Below, piece after piece: positions 28,815 to 36,236 of a DNA stretch of 64,000 nt. The notes beneath the pieces were generated by a model. That model was given only the letters and a program-made list of their open reading frames with translations, was not told the DNA's origin and did not search any database. The position numbers and the translations under genes were made by a program. Each line of letters opens with the position of its first letter. Position 1 is the first letter of the stretch. The DNA lies in contig NZ_BAAGBE010000001.1 in the NCBI RefSeq assembly GCF_047149785.1, positions 2,108,001 through 2,172,000 of the forward strand, in the 5' to 3' direction. The DNA comes from Nitrobacter sp047149785. Its GTDB lineage: Bacteria > Pseudomonadota > Alphaproteobacteria > Rhizobiales > Xanthobacteraceae.

Positions 28815-29087
28815 GGCGAGGGTTCGGTCATCAGCCAGTGTTCCGTCTCTATAAAGTCCACGCGGCCAGGTCAGGCCATTGCCGGACGCTGGCATTTCGG
28901 TGGGATCGACGCAGCTTCACGCGGTTCGCATTGACGGCGATCTTCAACACCATCGGGGATGGAACCGCGAGCAACTGGGCATTTCCACCGGCGCAGTCGC
29001 GCGCTGGTCGCATTCGGTTTGGGACCTATCGCTCGCATGCGAAATCCGCCACGCGGCGAAGCTCCCGGATCGGATTACGACGGCATG
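28815..29087 (+). pseudogene. Decayed DJ-1/PfpI-family C-terminal fragment, copy 2
   Basis: A second, shorter remnant: RWDRRSFTRFALTAIFNT then NREQLGIST in the next frame. It matches copy 1 at the DNA level in GGAACCGCGAGCAAC, GCGCTGGTCGC, GACCTATCG and CGGATCGGATTACGA, in the same order (28541-28680 against 28961-29080). It is followed at once by the surviving 3' end of the aceA regulator. Confidence 0.55.
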
Positions 29088-29290
29088 GCATCGGGCATGG
29101 ACCTCGACAACGCCGAAGGCACGCCGATCGGCGTCAACTGCCGGCTGTGCGAGCGCGAGAACTGCGCCCAGCGCGCCGAGCCGCCGATCACGCGCACGCT
29201 GATCCTCGACGAGAACACCCGCCGCGTGACGAGCTTCGCGTTTTCAAACGCGCGCGACGTGTGAGCACGCATCGCGGATGCCGCGTGAGT

Positions 29291-29857
29291 TCACCTGTAG
29301 AGTTGAAGCTCGGGCCGGGGATCGGGGATGAAGCCATCCCTGTTGGGCATCTGCACTTTTGGCAGGCTTTTCGCGTCCATGATCTCGGTCGGTTTGATGA
29401 TCCTGGCTTCCGACAGGATGTAGGCGACCAGCGCATACACCTCGTCGTCCTTGAGCGAGCCGGGCGCATTGAACGGCATCGCGCGCTTGATGTAATCGAA
29501 CAGCGTCGTTGCGTACGGCCAGTAGCTTTCGACGGTCTTCACCGGCGTCTTGCTTGCGAGCGTGCCCTGGCCGCCGATCAGACGATCACCGCCTATGCCC
29601 TTGGCCGGATTGCCTTGCAGCTTGTCGCCATGACAGGCGGCGCAGGTATCGGCAAAAATGGCCGCGCCCGCTTTTGCCGTGCCGCTGCCAGCGGGAAGTC
29701 CCGCGCCCGAAGGCGGGATCGCGAAGTATTTGGCGATCTCATCCGCCGTCGCGACCCGGCCGACATTGAAGTGATCGACAATCGATTGAGCGCTCGCGCC
29801 GCCGGAGAACAGGCAGACGCCAGTCGCGAAAGCGAGGCACTTCCTACGCATGGACAT
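29291..29857 (-). CDS. Monoheme c-type cytochrome, partner of the SoxC-like dehydrogenase
   Basis: A 188-residue exported cytochrome c. A signal peptide covers about residues 1-23; the heme site CAACH is at 72-76 and a likely axial Met at about 127 (RAMPFNAP). It resembles the first half of SoxD but has only one CXXCH, where classical SoxD has two and about twice the length. Its start overlaps the end of the upstream soxC-like gene by 14 bases. It probably takes electrons from sulfite oxidation in the periplasm. Confidence 0.88.
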   Translation of the reverse strand: MSMRRKCLAFATGVCLFSGGASAQSIVDHFNVGRVATADEIAKYFAIPPSGAGLPAGSGTAKAGAAIFADTCAACHGDKLQGNPAKGIGGDRLIGGQGTLASKTPVKTVESYWPYATTLFDYIKRAMPFNAPGSLKDDEVYALVAYILSEARIIKPTEIMDAKSLPKVQMPNRDGFIPDPRPELQLYR

Positions 29858-31247
29858 TGCTCACATCTCCCGCCTCGCTGACGGCCCAGCTCTGGATCGC
29901 GTTGAGGTGATAGATCGAACCGAACGGCCCGTTGTCACCGCGGATCGCGATGAGTTGCTTGAGGGTGGGCTGGACATAACCGGTCTCGTCGATGCAGCGG
30001 CTCTGCAGCACCGCAGCCTTGCCGTCCCACGTCCACGGGAAGCTGAAGCGCACCGTGCACATCGGCTCGGGAAGCGATTCAAGCCGCGCCGGGTACCAGG
30101 TCTTTCCGGAATCGAGCGAGACATCGACGGACTGGACCCGCCCGCGCCCCGTCCATGCTAGGCCCGTGATGTTGTAGAATCCCGGACCCGGCAGTTTCAT
30201 GTCGCCGGACGGGAACGTGATGACCGACTTCGCCTCCATGTCGAGCGTGAAGATGCGCGCCTTACCGTCTCCGAGAAGATCGGTATACTTCGAGGTCTCC
30301 TCGCGCGTCATGAACGGCTTGTCGCTGACCTGCAGCCTCCGCAGCCATTTGATGTGGGTGTTTCCCTCATAGCCGGGAAGCAGAAGCCGCAGGGGGTAGC
30401 CCTGTTCGGGGCGGATCGCTTCACCGTTTTGTCCGTAGACGATGAGGGCATCCTTCAGCATTTTCTCCATCGGAATGCTGCGCGTCATGACCGCGGCGTC
30501 GGCGCCTTCCGCCAGCACCCAGGCTGCGCCCTCCTTCAATCCGGTCTCGCGCGCGAACGTCGCGAACTGAACGCCGGTCCATTCGGACGTGCTGAGCAGC
30601 CCGTGCGTTCCCTGCACGGTCTTCATGGTCGGCTTGTTCCACTCCGTCAGACCGTTGCCGGAACACTCGATGAAATGCTTGCGAGTCACGGAGGGCAACC
30701 GCTTGATATCGGCCATCGAGAACGTCATCGGCCGATCCACCATACCGTGGATCAACAGGTTATGCTTTGCCGGATCAATCGTCGGGATTCCGCCGTGATG
30801 ACGTTCGAAGTGAAGCCCTGATGGCGTGATGTTGCCGAGTCCCTTGGCGAGCGGAGTCAAACTCCAGGAGGTGTTCTCGTTGGGTGTCGGATAACGCACG
30901 CGAACTTCGGTCTCGAATTGAGACCTCGTTCCATAGCCTCCATCGGCGGCAACCGCCCGTCCTTGCACTTTGGTCGGATCATCAGGCACATCGTAAAGAA
31001 CCGCACCGGGGGGTGCCTTCGGCGATTCCGCGCGAGCGATCGAAGTTGCACCCGCTGCGCCGACGAGCGATCCCGCTGCAAACAAAAAGCCGCGCCGGCT
31101 TGAGATCATGCGACGCGGAAACATTCCGTCCTTGCAGTCGCAGTCTTCCTGGAGACGCTCGGCGATATGGCGTTGTTCGGCCATAACCATCTGCTCGGCC
31201 ATGTGGCGAGCCTGGTCATCGTAGACGACCTTTTCACCGCTTTTCAA
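29844..31247 (-). CDS. soxC: SoxC-like molybdenum sulfite/sulfane dehydrogenase
   Basis: A 467-residue periplasmic molybdoenzyme of the sulfite oxidase family. A Tat signal with twin Arg at 51-52 (SSRRGFLFAAGSLVGAAG) shows folded export. The Mo-coordinating Cys is at about 195 in HFIECSGNG; the dimerisation domain ends the protein. It forms an operon with the cytochrome at 29291 (14-base overlap). A TTG start at 31247 is given because GGGAG lies 6 bases upstream. No soxXYZAB genes are nearby, so it more likely oxidises free sulfite than bound sulfane; the symbol reflects family only. Confidence 0.85.
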   Translation of the reverse strand: MKSGEKVVYDDQARHMAEQMVMAEQRHIAERLQEDCDCKDGMFPRRMISSRRGFLFAAGSLVGAAGATSIARAESPKAPPGAVLYDVPDDPTKVQGRAVAADGGYGTRSQFETEVRVRYPTPNENTSWSLTPLAKGLGNITPSGLHFERHHGGIPTIDPAKHNLLIHGMVDRPMTFSMADIKRLPSVTRKHFIECSGNGLTEWNKPTMKTVQGTHGLLSTSEWTGVQFATFARETGLKEGAAWVLAEGADAAVMTRSIPMEKMLKDALIVYGQNGEAIRPEQGYPLRLLLPGYEGNTHIKWLRRLQVSDKPFMTREETSKYTDLLGDGKARIFTLDMEAKSVITFPSGDMKLPGPGFYNITGLAWTGRGRVQSVDVSLDSGKTWYPARLESLPEPMCTVRFSFPWTWDGKAAVLQSRCIDETGYVQPTLKQLIAIRGDNGPFGSIYHLNAIQSWAVSEAGDVSNVHA

Positions 31248-31651
31248 GTTGCTCTCCCTAAGAGATCTTACGACCGGTCGAGACCCGCACTACGCCTGGT
31301 GAAGCCTCAACTTGACGCTCAACTCGAAGTTCCCGTGGCAAAAACGCGCACAACAGCGCAGCCTATCTGCCGGTGGTCATGCTTGTAAAATGACATGCCG
31401 GTGATGGCGGACTTGATGTCGGTGAGCCGGCGGATTCACGGTGCAGTGTCTTGTCGCGTTCTCTCGTCCACAGATGCACAACTGCATATCGGGGAATGAC
31501 GAAAAAGTGCGCACGTCCATTCGCGCAAATTCCATTATGCTTGACCCGGCGATCCATCCAAACAAGAGTTACGTTGATTCTTTTTCAGATAGCCAGCTAG
31601 GCGAAGACTTGCTTCGCGCTTTTGTTCGGCCATGACGCACAGGGATTCCCG
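31248..31651. other. Intergenic region between soxC-like and transglycosylase genes
   Basis: About 400 bases between two divergent genes. It includes AT-richer stretches near 31475-31600 that could hold promoters. I see no supported ORF, repeat or RNA. Confidence 0.4.
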
Positions 31652-32941
31652 ATGCTCCTTCGCCTTTTGCTGCCCGCCGCCGTCTCTGCGTTGCTCGCCA
31701 CGATCGCCCTCGCCTCCCCCGCGCTCGCCCAGCACGGCGCGTCGTGCCACAACGGCATGAGCTTTCCGCAATTCCTGGCGAGCCTCGAACAGGACGCGCA
31801 AAAGGCGGGCGTGTCGCAGCGCGCGATCAGAGCAGCCGAGCCCTACATGGTCTACGATCAGAGCATCGTGAACCGCGACCGCGGTCAGCGCGTGTTCGGG
31901 CAACTGTTCACGCAATTCGCCGGCCGCATGGCCTCGGAGGCGCGGCGGGTGCGCGGCCGGCAGCTCATCAGACAACACGCGCAGGCCTTTGCGCGCGCCG
32001 AGAAGGAGTACGGCGTGCCGGCGGCCGTCATCACCGCGTTCTGGGCGCTGGAGAGCGACTTCGGCGCGATCCAGGGCAAGCTGCCGACGCTGCGCTCGCT
32101 GGTGTCTCTGGCCTACGACTGCCGCCGTGCCGAGATGTTCCATGACGAGACCATCGCCGCGCTGAAGATCATCGACCGCGGCGATCTCACGCCGTCCGAA
32201 ATGATCGGCTCGTGGGCTGGCGAACTCGGGCAGACCCAGTTCCTGCCACGGCATTATTACGACTACGCCGTGGACTACGACGGCGACGGCCGGCGCGATC
32301 TGATCCATAGCGCCGCCGACGTGATCGGCTCGACCGCGAACTACATCGCGACGGGACTGAAATGGAAGCGCGGCGAACCATGGTTGCAGGAGGTGCGCGT
32401 TTCCGCAAATCTCCCATGGGATCAGGCCGATCTCACCATCAAGCATCCACGCAGCCAGTGGGCGGCCTGGGGCGTCGTCTTCGCCGACGGCAAGCCGTTG
32501 CCGAACGACAACCTACCGGCCTCGCTGCTGCTGCCGATGGGACGCAACGGCCCGGCGTTTCTGGCTTACGACAATTTCAACGCCTATACCGAATGGAACA
32601 ACTCGCTGATCTATTCCACCACCGCCGCCTATCTCGCCACGCGCATCGCAGGCGCTGCGCCGATGCGAAAGCCAGCGGGAAATGTGGCGCAACTCCCCTT
32701 CGCGCAGATCAGGCAATTGCAGCAGTTGCTGGTCAAGGCGGGTTACGATGTCGGCAAGGTGGACGGCGTGCTCGGCCAGCAGACCCGCAGCGCGGTCAAG
32801 GCAATGCAGCTCAAATACGGCCTGCCGGCGGATTCCTGGCCGACCGCCGAACTGCTGGCGCGAATGCGCGGTCACGTTGCGCCCGCAAGCGGCGCGCCCG
32901 AAGCGGCGGCGGAGCCACGTCCGGCCCAGCCGCATCGTTGA
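31652..32941 (+). CDS. Lytic murein transglycosylase with peptidoglycan-binding domain
   Basis: A 429-residue exported MltB-family (SLT_2) enzyme that cleaves the glycan strand to 1,6-anhydromuropeptides. The signal peptide is MLLRLLLPAAVSALLATIAL, ending SPALA. The catalytic Glu lies in FWALESDFGAIQG; SWAGELGQTQFLPRHYYDYA and AYDNFNAYTEWNNS are family landmarks. A C-terminal PG_binding_1 domain spans about 335-400 (IRQLQQLLVKAGYDVGKVDG). The start at 31652 has AGGGA 6 bases upstream. Confidence 0.93.
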   Translation: MLLRLLLPAAVSALLATIALASPALAQHGASCHNGMSFPQFLASLEQDAQKAGVSQRAIRAAEPYMVYDQSIVNRDRGQRVFGQLFTQFAGRMASEARRVRGRQLIRQHAQAFARAEKEYGVPAAVITAFWALESDFGAIQGKLPTLRSLVSLAYDCRRAEMFHDETIAALKIIDRGDLTPSEMIGSWAGELGQTQFLPRHYYDYAVDYDGDGRRDLIHSAADVIGSTANYIATGLKWKRGEPWLQEVRVSANLPWDQADLTIKHPRSQWAAWGVVFADGKPLPNDNLPASLLLPMGRNGPAFLAYDNFNAYTEWNNSLIYSTTAAYLATRIAGAAPMRKPAGNVAQLPFAQIRQLQQLLVKAGYDVGKVDGVLGQQTRSAVKAMQLKYGLPADSWPTAELLARMRGHVAPASGAPEAAAEPRPAQPHR

Positions 32942-33075
32942 GACGCTGTTTTCCTGTCGTGCCGAGCCCATGACGCACCGGGAAATTCGCCGGCGCAATT
33001 CAGGCGCGCTTCCGTTTTGAAAGACGCGCCCTATATGCCTGAAGCAAACGTCGCCCCAAACACAAAGAGCAGCTC

Positions 33076-33579
33076 ATGTCATTTTACGATTCCGCCGCAC
33101 CGGCCTTCCTGCAAACGCTCGGCGCCCTCTCCGACATCCTCAGGAAAGCTGAAACCCATGCGAGCGCGCGAAAGATCGCGCCCGAAGCCCTGCTGACCGC
33201 GCGGCTTTATCCGGACATGCTGCCGTTGACCCGCCAGATCCAGATCGCCTGCGATTTCGCCGTAAAAACCTGCGCGCGGCTATCCGGTTCGGAGGTGCCG
33301 AGCACGCCCGACACGGAGAAAACATTTGACGATCTCCAGCAGCGCCTCGCCAAGGCAACGGATTACGTGAAAGGTGCGACGCCGGCCAAGTTCGACGGCG
33401 CGGAAGCACGCGATGTCACCTTTCCCGCGGGTCCGGACAAGACGATGACGCTGAAGGGCCAGCAATATCTCACCCATTTCGCGTTGCCGAACTTCTACTT
33501 CCACGCGACGACCGCTTACGACATCCTGCGCCACAACGGCATCGAGATCGGCAAGCGGGATTTCATGGGCGTGAAGTAG
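33076..33579 (+). CDS. DUF1993 protein
   Basis: A 167-residue cytoplasmic helical protein of DUF1993, related to the DinB-like four-helix-bundle group. Landmarks are LYPDMLPLTRQIQIACDFA and YLTHFALPNFYFHATTAYDILRHNG, where the two His near the C-terminus could bind metal. The characteristic final GKRDFMG is present. The function is not known. It is a single-gene unit. Confidence 0.88.
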   Translation: MSFYDSAAPAFLQTLGALSDILRKAETHASARKIAPEALLTARLYPDMLPLTRQIQIACDFAVKTCARLSGSEVPSTPDTEKTFDDLQQRLAKATDYVKGATPAKFDGAEARDVTFPAGPDKTMTLKGQQYLTHFALPNFYFHATTAYDILRHNGIEIGKRDFMGVK

Positions 33580-33620
33580 GGCTCGGTCGAGCTGAGCAGC
33601 TCCCCGTTATTTGTGCGGTA

Positions 33621-35153
33621 TCACGGACGAAGGCCGGGTCGTCCTGTCTTCGTCCGTTGCGCGGCAAGCCAGTCGTCGAGCGCCGCGATCTCCGCCGCCG
33701 ACGTCCGCAAGCCCAGCTTGGAGCGCCGCCAGAGGATGTCCTCCGCAGTGCAGGCCCATTCGTAAGAGATCAGATAGCGGACCTCGCTCTCCGTCAGCGT
33801 CGCGCCGAAGTCACGCCCGAGATCGGCCATGGATTTCGCCGGGCCCAGCACCTTGGCCGCGCGGGTGCCGTAGGCGTGGGCAAGACGGTTCGCATGCACC
33901 GGCGTCAGGAAGGGATAGCTGCGCACCAACTCCGCCGCGAGCGCCGCGACTGCCGACACCTCCATGTCGCCGCCGGGCAGAGACGCCTTCGCGGTCCAGC
34001 CCTCGCGCGCTTTCGCGCCCTTCAGATAGGACGAGAGCTTTTCCAGCGCCTCCTCGGCGAGCCGGCGATGGGTGGTGATCTTGCCGCCGTAGACCGAGAG
34101 CAGCGGAACGCCGCCGGGCGTATCGAGTTCGAAGGCATATTCGCGGGTGGCGGCCTTGGCTTCGCTCGCGCCGTCGTCGTACAGCGGCCGCACGCCGGAA
34201 TAGGCCCAGACCACGTCCCGCGGCGTCACCGGCTTCGCCAGATATTCGCTGACGGAGGCGCAGAGATAGGCGATCTCCTCGTCCGAAGCCTTCACCCTGG
34301 CGGGATCGCCCTCGTAATCGCGGTCGGTGGTGCCGATCAGGGTGAAGTCGTCCTGATAGGGAATCGCAAACACGATCCGGCCGTCGCCGTTCTGAAAGAT
34401 GTAGGCGCGGTCGTTGTCGTAGAGTTTCCTGACCACGATGTGCGACCCCTGCACCAGCCGCACGCGGGCGCGCGTGTTCACGCCCGCGCCCAACGTCAGC
34501 ACCCGTTCGACCCAGGGGCCACCCGCGTTGACCAGCACCCGCGCAGCGACGGCGCTGCGTTCGCCGCTCAACGTATCCTCGACCGTGAGGTGCCAGAGGC
34601 CGTCGGCCTGCCGGGTTTCGACCGCGCGCGTCCGGGTCCGGATATCGGCTCCGCGATCGGCCGCGTCGCGCGCGGTGATGACGACGAGGCGGGCGTCGTC
34701 GACGAAGCAGTCGGAATATTCGAACCCCTTGCGGTAGCGGCCGGGAGCCAGCGGCTTGCCGACCTCGTCGCGCGCGAGATCGACCGTGCGCGTCGGCGGC
34801 AGCAGCTTCCGTCCACCGATGTGATCGTAAAGGAACAGGCCGAGCCTGAGCATCCATGCCGGTCGCAAGCCCGCGTGATGCGGCAGCACGAAGCGCAGCG
34901 GGCGGATAATGTGCGGCGCAATCCGCCACAGGATTTCGCGCTCGATCAGCGCCTCGCGAACCAGATGGAATTCGTAATATTCGAGGTAGCGCAGCCCGCC
35001 ATGCACGAGCTTGGTGGACATGGACGACGTGCCGCTGGCAAGATCGTTCATCTCGCACAGGAAAACCGAATTGCCGCGTCCCGCCGCATCGCGCGCGATG
35101 CCGCACCCGTTGACGCCGCCTCCGATGATAGCGAGGTCGAAAACCCGGCCCAC
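33621..35153 (-). CDS. glpD: Glycerol-3-phosphate dehydrogenase, FAD-dependent
   Basis: GlpD oxidises glycerol-3-phosphate to DHAP and passes electrons to the quinone pool. The 510-residue protein has the FAD motif DLAIIGGGVNGCGIARDAAG at its start, STKLVHGGLRYLEYYEF, and a C-terminal DAO_C domain ending near VRYLISYEWACTAEDILWRR. A GTG start at 35153 is chosen because AAGGG lies 8-9 bases upstream and the family begins here. No glycerol kinase or facilitator gene is adjacent. Confidence 0.95.
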   Translation of the reverse strand: MGRVFDLAIIGGGVNGCGIARDAAGRGNSVFLCEMNDLASGTSSMSTKLVHGGLRYLEYYEFHLVREALIEREILWRIAPHIIRPLRFVLPHHAGLRPAWMLRLGLFLYDHIGGRKLLPPTRTVDLARDEVGKPLAPGRYRKGFEYSDCFVDDARLVVITARDAADRGADIRTRTRAVETRQADGLWHLTVEDTLSGERSAVAARVLVNAGGPWVERVLTLGAGVNTRARVRLVQGSHIVVRKLYDNDRAYIFQNGDGRIVFAIPYQDDFTLIGTTDRDYEGDPARVKASDEEIAYLCASVSEYLAKPVTPRDVVWAYSGVRPLYDDGASEAKAATREYAFELDTPGGVPLLSVYGGKITTHRRLAEEALEKLSSYLKGAKAREGWTAKASLPGGDMEVSAVAALAAELVRSYPFLTPVHANRLAHAYGTRAAKVLGPAKSMADLGRDFGATLTESEVRYLISYEWACTAEDILWRRSKLGLRTSAAEIAALDDWLAAQRTKTGRPGLRP

Positions 35154-35219
35154 CGACGCGGCCCTTACGTTTTTTGAAAAATATGAGGGCCAGTCACTGC
35201 AGCAGCACACCCCGGAAAA

Positions 35220-35250
35220 TCCCAAAGGGAATCTCTCCCAAAGGGAATCC
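35220..35250. repeat. Short direct repeat TCCCAAAGGGAATC
   Basis: Two copies of TCCCAAAGGGAATC, separated by 3 bases, in the leader of glpD. Each contains TCCCaaaGGGA, a small palindrome. They might be paired regulator sites or chance duplication. Confidence 0.4.
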
Positions 35251-35311
35251 CATGGTGCTGGCGTTATGTGACGGGGTCAACGCCGTATTTGCGCGGGGCG
35301 GGACCTCGGCG

Positions 35312-35548
35312 CTAGAATTTAAGCCTCGGCAAAGCGCGGCGGAGCGATTTCACCAAACGGGGGTATGCGGCTTTCGGAGATAATGCGCGCTTTTTCGCGG
35401 CACGCTCCGCATCGCGCGCGCTACGGAACAACTTGCCTTCCAGGGAGCTGAACCGCGGCGAGGCAGAAAAGAACCGGAACCCGGCGCGATCGCGCACCAC
35501 GATTCCAGCCGATTCCGAACCAACTTCGATAATGTAGGTGTTCGACAT
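35312..35548 (-). CDS. Small conserved basic protein
   Basis: A 78-residue protein beginning MSNTYIIEVGSESAGIVVRD and ending with a strongly basic helix (RSARDAERAAKKRALSPK, then LVKSLRRALPRLKF). Similar small proteins with a GFRFFSASPRF segment are common in Bradyrhizobiaceae. The start at 35548 is the best-placed ATG; GTGGGA lies just upstream. The function is unknown; a nucleic-acid or membrane surface role is possible from its charge. Confidence 0.65.
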   Translation of the reverse strand: MSNTYIIEVGSESAGIVVRDRAGFRFFSASPRFSSLEGKLFRSARDAERAAKKRALSPKAAYPRLVKSLRRALPRLKF

Positions 35549-35741
35549 GTCCCACTCGCATTTTCCCGGTCGCAAGGGCGCGCCGATAACGGGCAACGGG
35601 AGGAAACGTTCCCTGTCGTTATAGGGGATATGGACATGGTTTAGACAATCGCAACCTTGAATTCATCCAGATTCGGTGGCGCGCCGTCATACCGACTCCG
35701 ACCCGGCCTGGCGTAAGCGCACGAATAACCGACGGCGAATT

Positions 35742-36203
35742 TCAAGCCGACGCCGGCTCCGCGGGGATCGGACGGTTGGCCTGCGGAACTTCTTGGGGGC
35801 GGCCCTGATCGTCGATCGCGACGTAGGTGAACTTGCCGTCGGTGACGAGGATGAACTGCATCTCCTTGCGTCGCATCACCCATGCTTCCAGATGCACCGT
35901 GATGGAGGTCCGGCCAACGCGGACGAGCGTGGCGTGAACGGACACGAGATCGCCGACAAACACCGGCTTGCGGAAATTCATGGCGTCGATCGCGACCGTC
36001 ACGGTGCGCGACTTCGCGAGCTTGGACGCGAAGATGCCACCGCCGATGTCCATCTGGCTGAGCAGCCAGCCGCCAAAAATATCGCCGTTCTGGTTGGTGT
36101 CCGCGGGCATCGCCAGCGTGCGCGTGCAGAGTTCGCCAAGCGGCGCGGTTTCAGCGATCAGCGGGGCATGAACGGCTGTTGCGTCGGTCATGTGAGCGTC
36201 CAT
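35742..36203 (-). CDS. Acyl-CoA thioesterase, YciA-like hotdog family
   Basis: A 153-residue hotdog-fold acyl-CoA thioesterase. The catalytic and substrate region TNQNGDIFGGWLLSQMDIGGG, with the family Asn and Asp, is clear; TVAIDAMNFRKPVFVGDLV and the C-terminal FTYVAIDDQG strand are also typical. It lies 33 bases after fadB on the same strand, so it likely belongs to the beta-oxidation operon and relieves CoA trapping. A second in-frame ATG, 4 codons in, is possible. Confidence 0.9.
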   Translation of the reverse strand: MDAHMTDATAVHAPLIAETAPLGELCTRTLAMPADTNQNGDIFGGWLLSQMDIGGGIFASKLAKSRTVTVAIDAMNFRKPVFVGDLVSVHATLVRVGRTSITVHLEAWVMRRKEMQFILVTDGKFTYVAIDDQGRPQEVPQANRPIPAEPASA

Positions 36204-36236
36204 CTTCGGTCTGTCGGGGCTATATCACGCGTGACT

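Larger units (their letters stand above)
27164..29264 (+). pseudogene. Broken XRE-type short-chain acyl-CoA regulator of aceA (ScfR/RamB family)
   Basis: The 5' part (27164-27844) encodes about 227 residues of an intact ScfR-like start: KLFVGPRFRRIRQQLGLSQT with the HTH IAEGLGISPSYVNLIERNQR, then PRDVMRE-like IMPVDVMRETLRRFDRHRRQ. The 3' part (29088-29264) reads MDLDNAEGTPIGVNCRLCE, then QRAEPPITRTLILDENTRRV and a stop, which is the end of the same family. Between them the middle of the gene, about 190 residues, is missing and 1.24 kb of unrelated decayed sequence occupies the gap. Intact members are about 470 residues, sit divergent from aceA and control it. The ATG at 27164 has GAGAGG upstream. 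Confidence 0.82.

Noticed and set aside
28212..28895. A 227-codon minus-strand frame in the decayed region
   Set aside because: The plus strand here shows ordered DJ-1 fragments, so this frame is a by-product.
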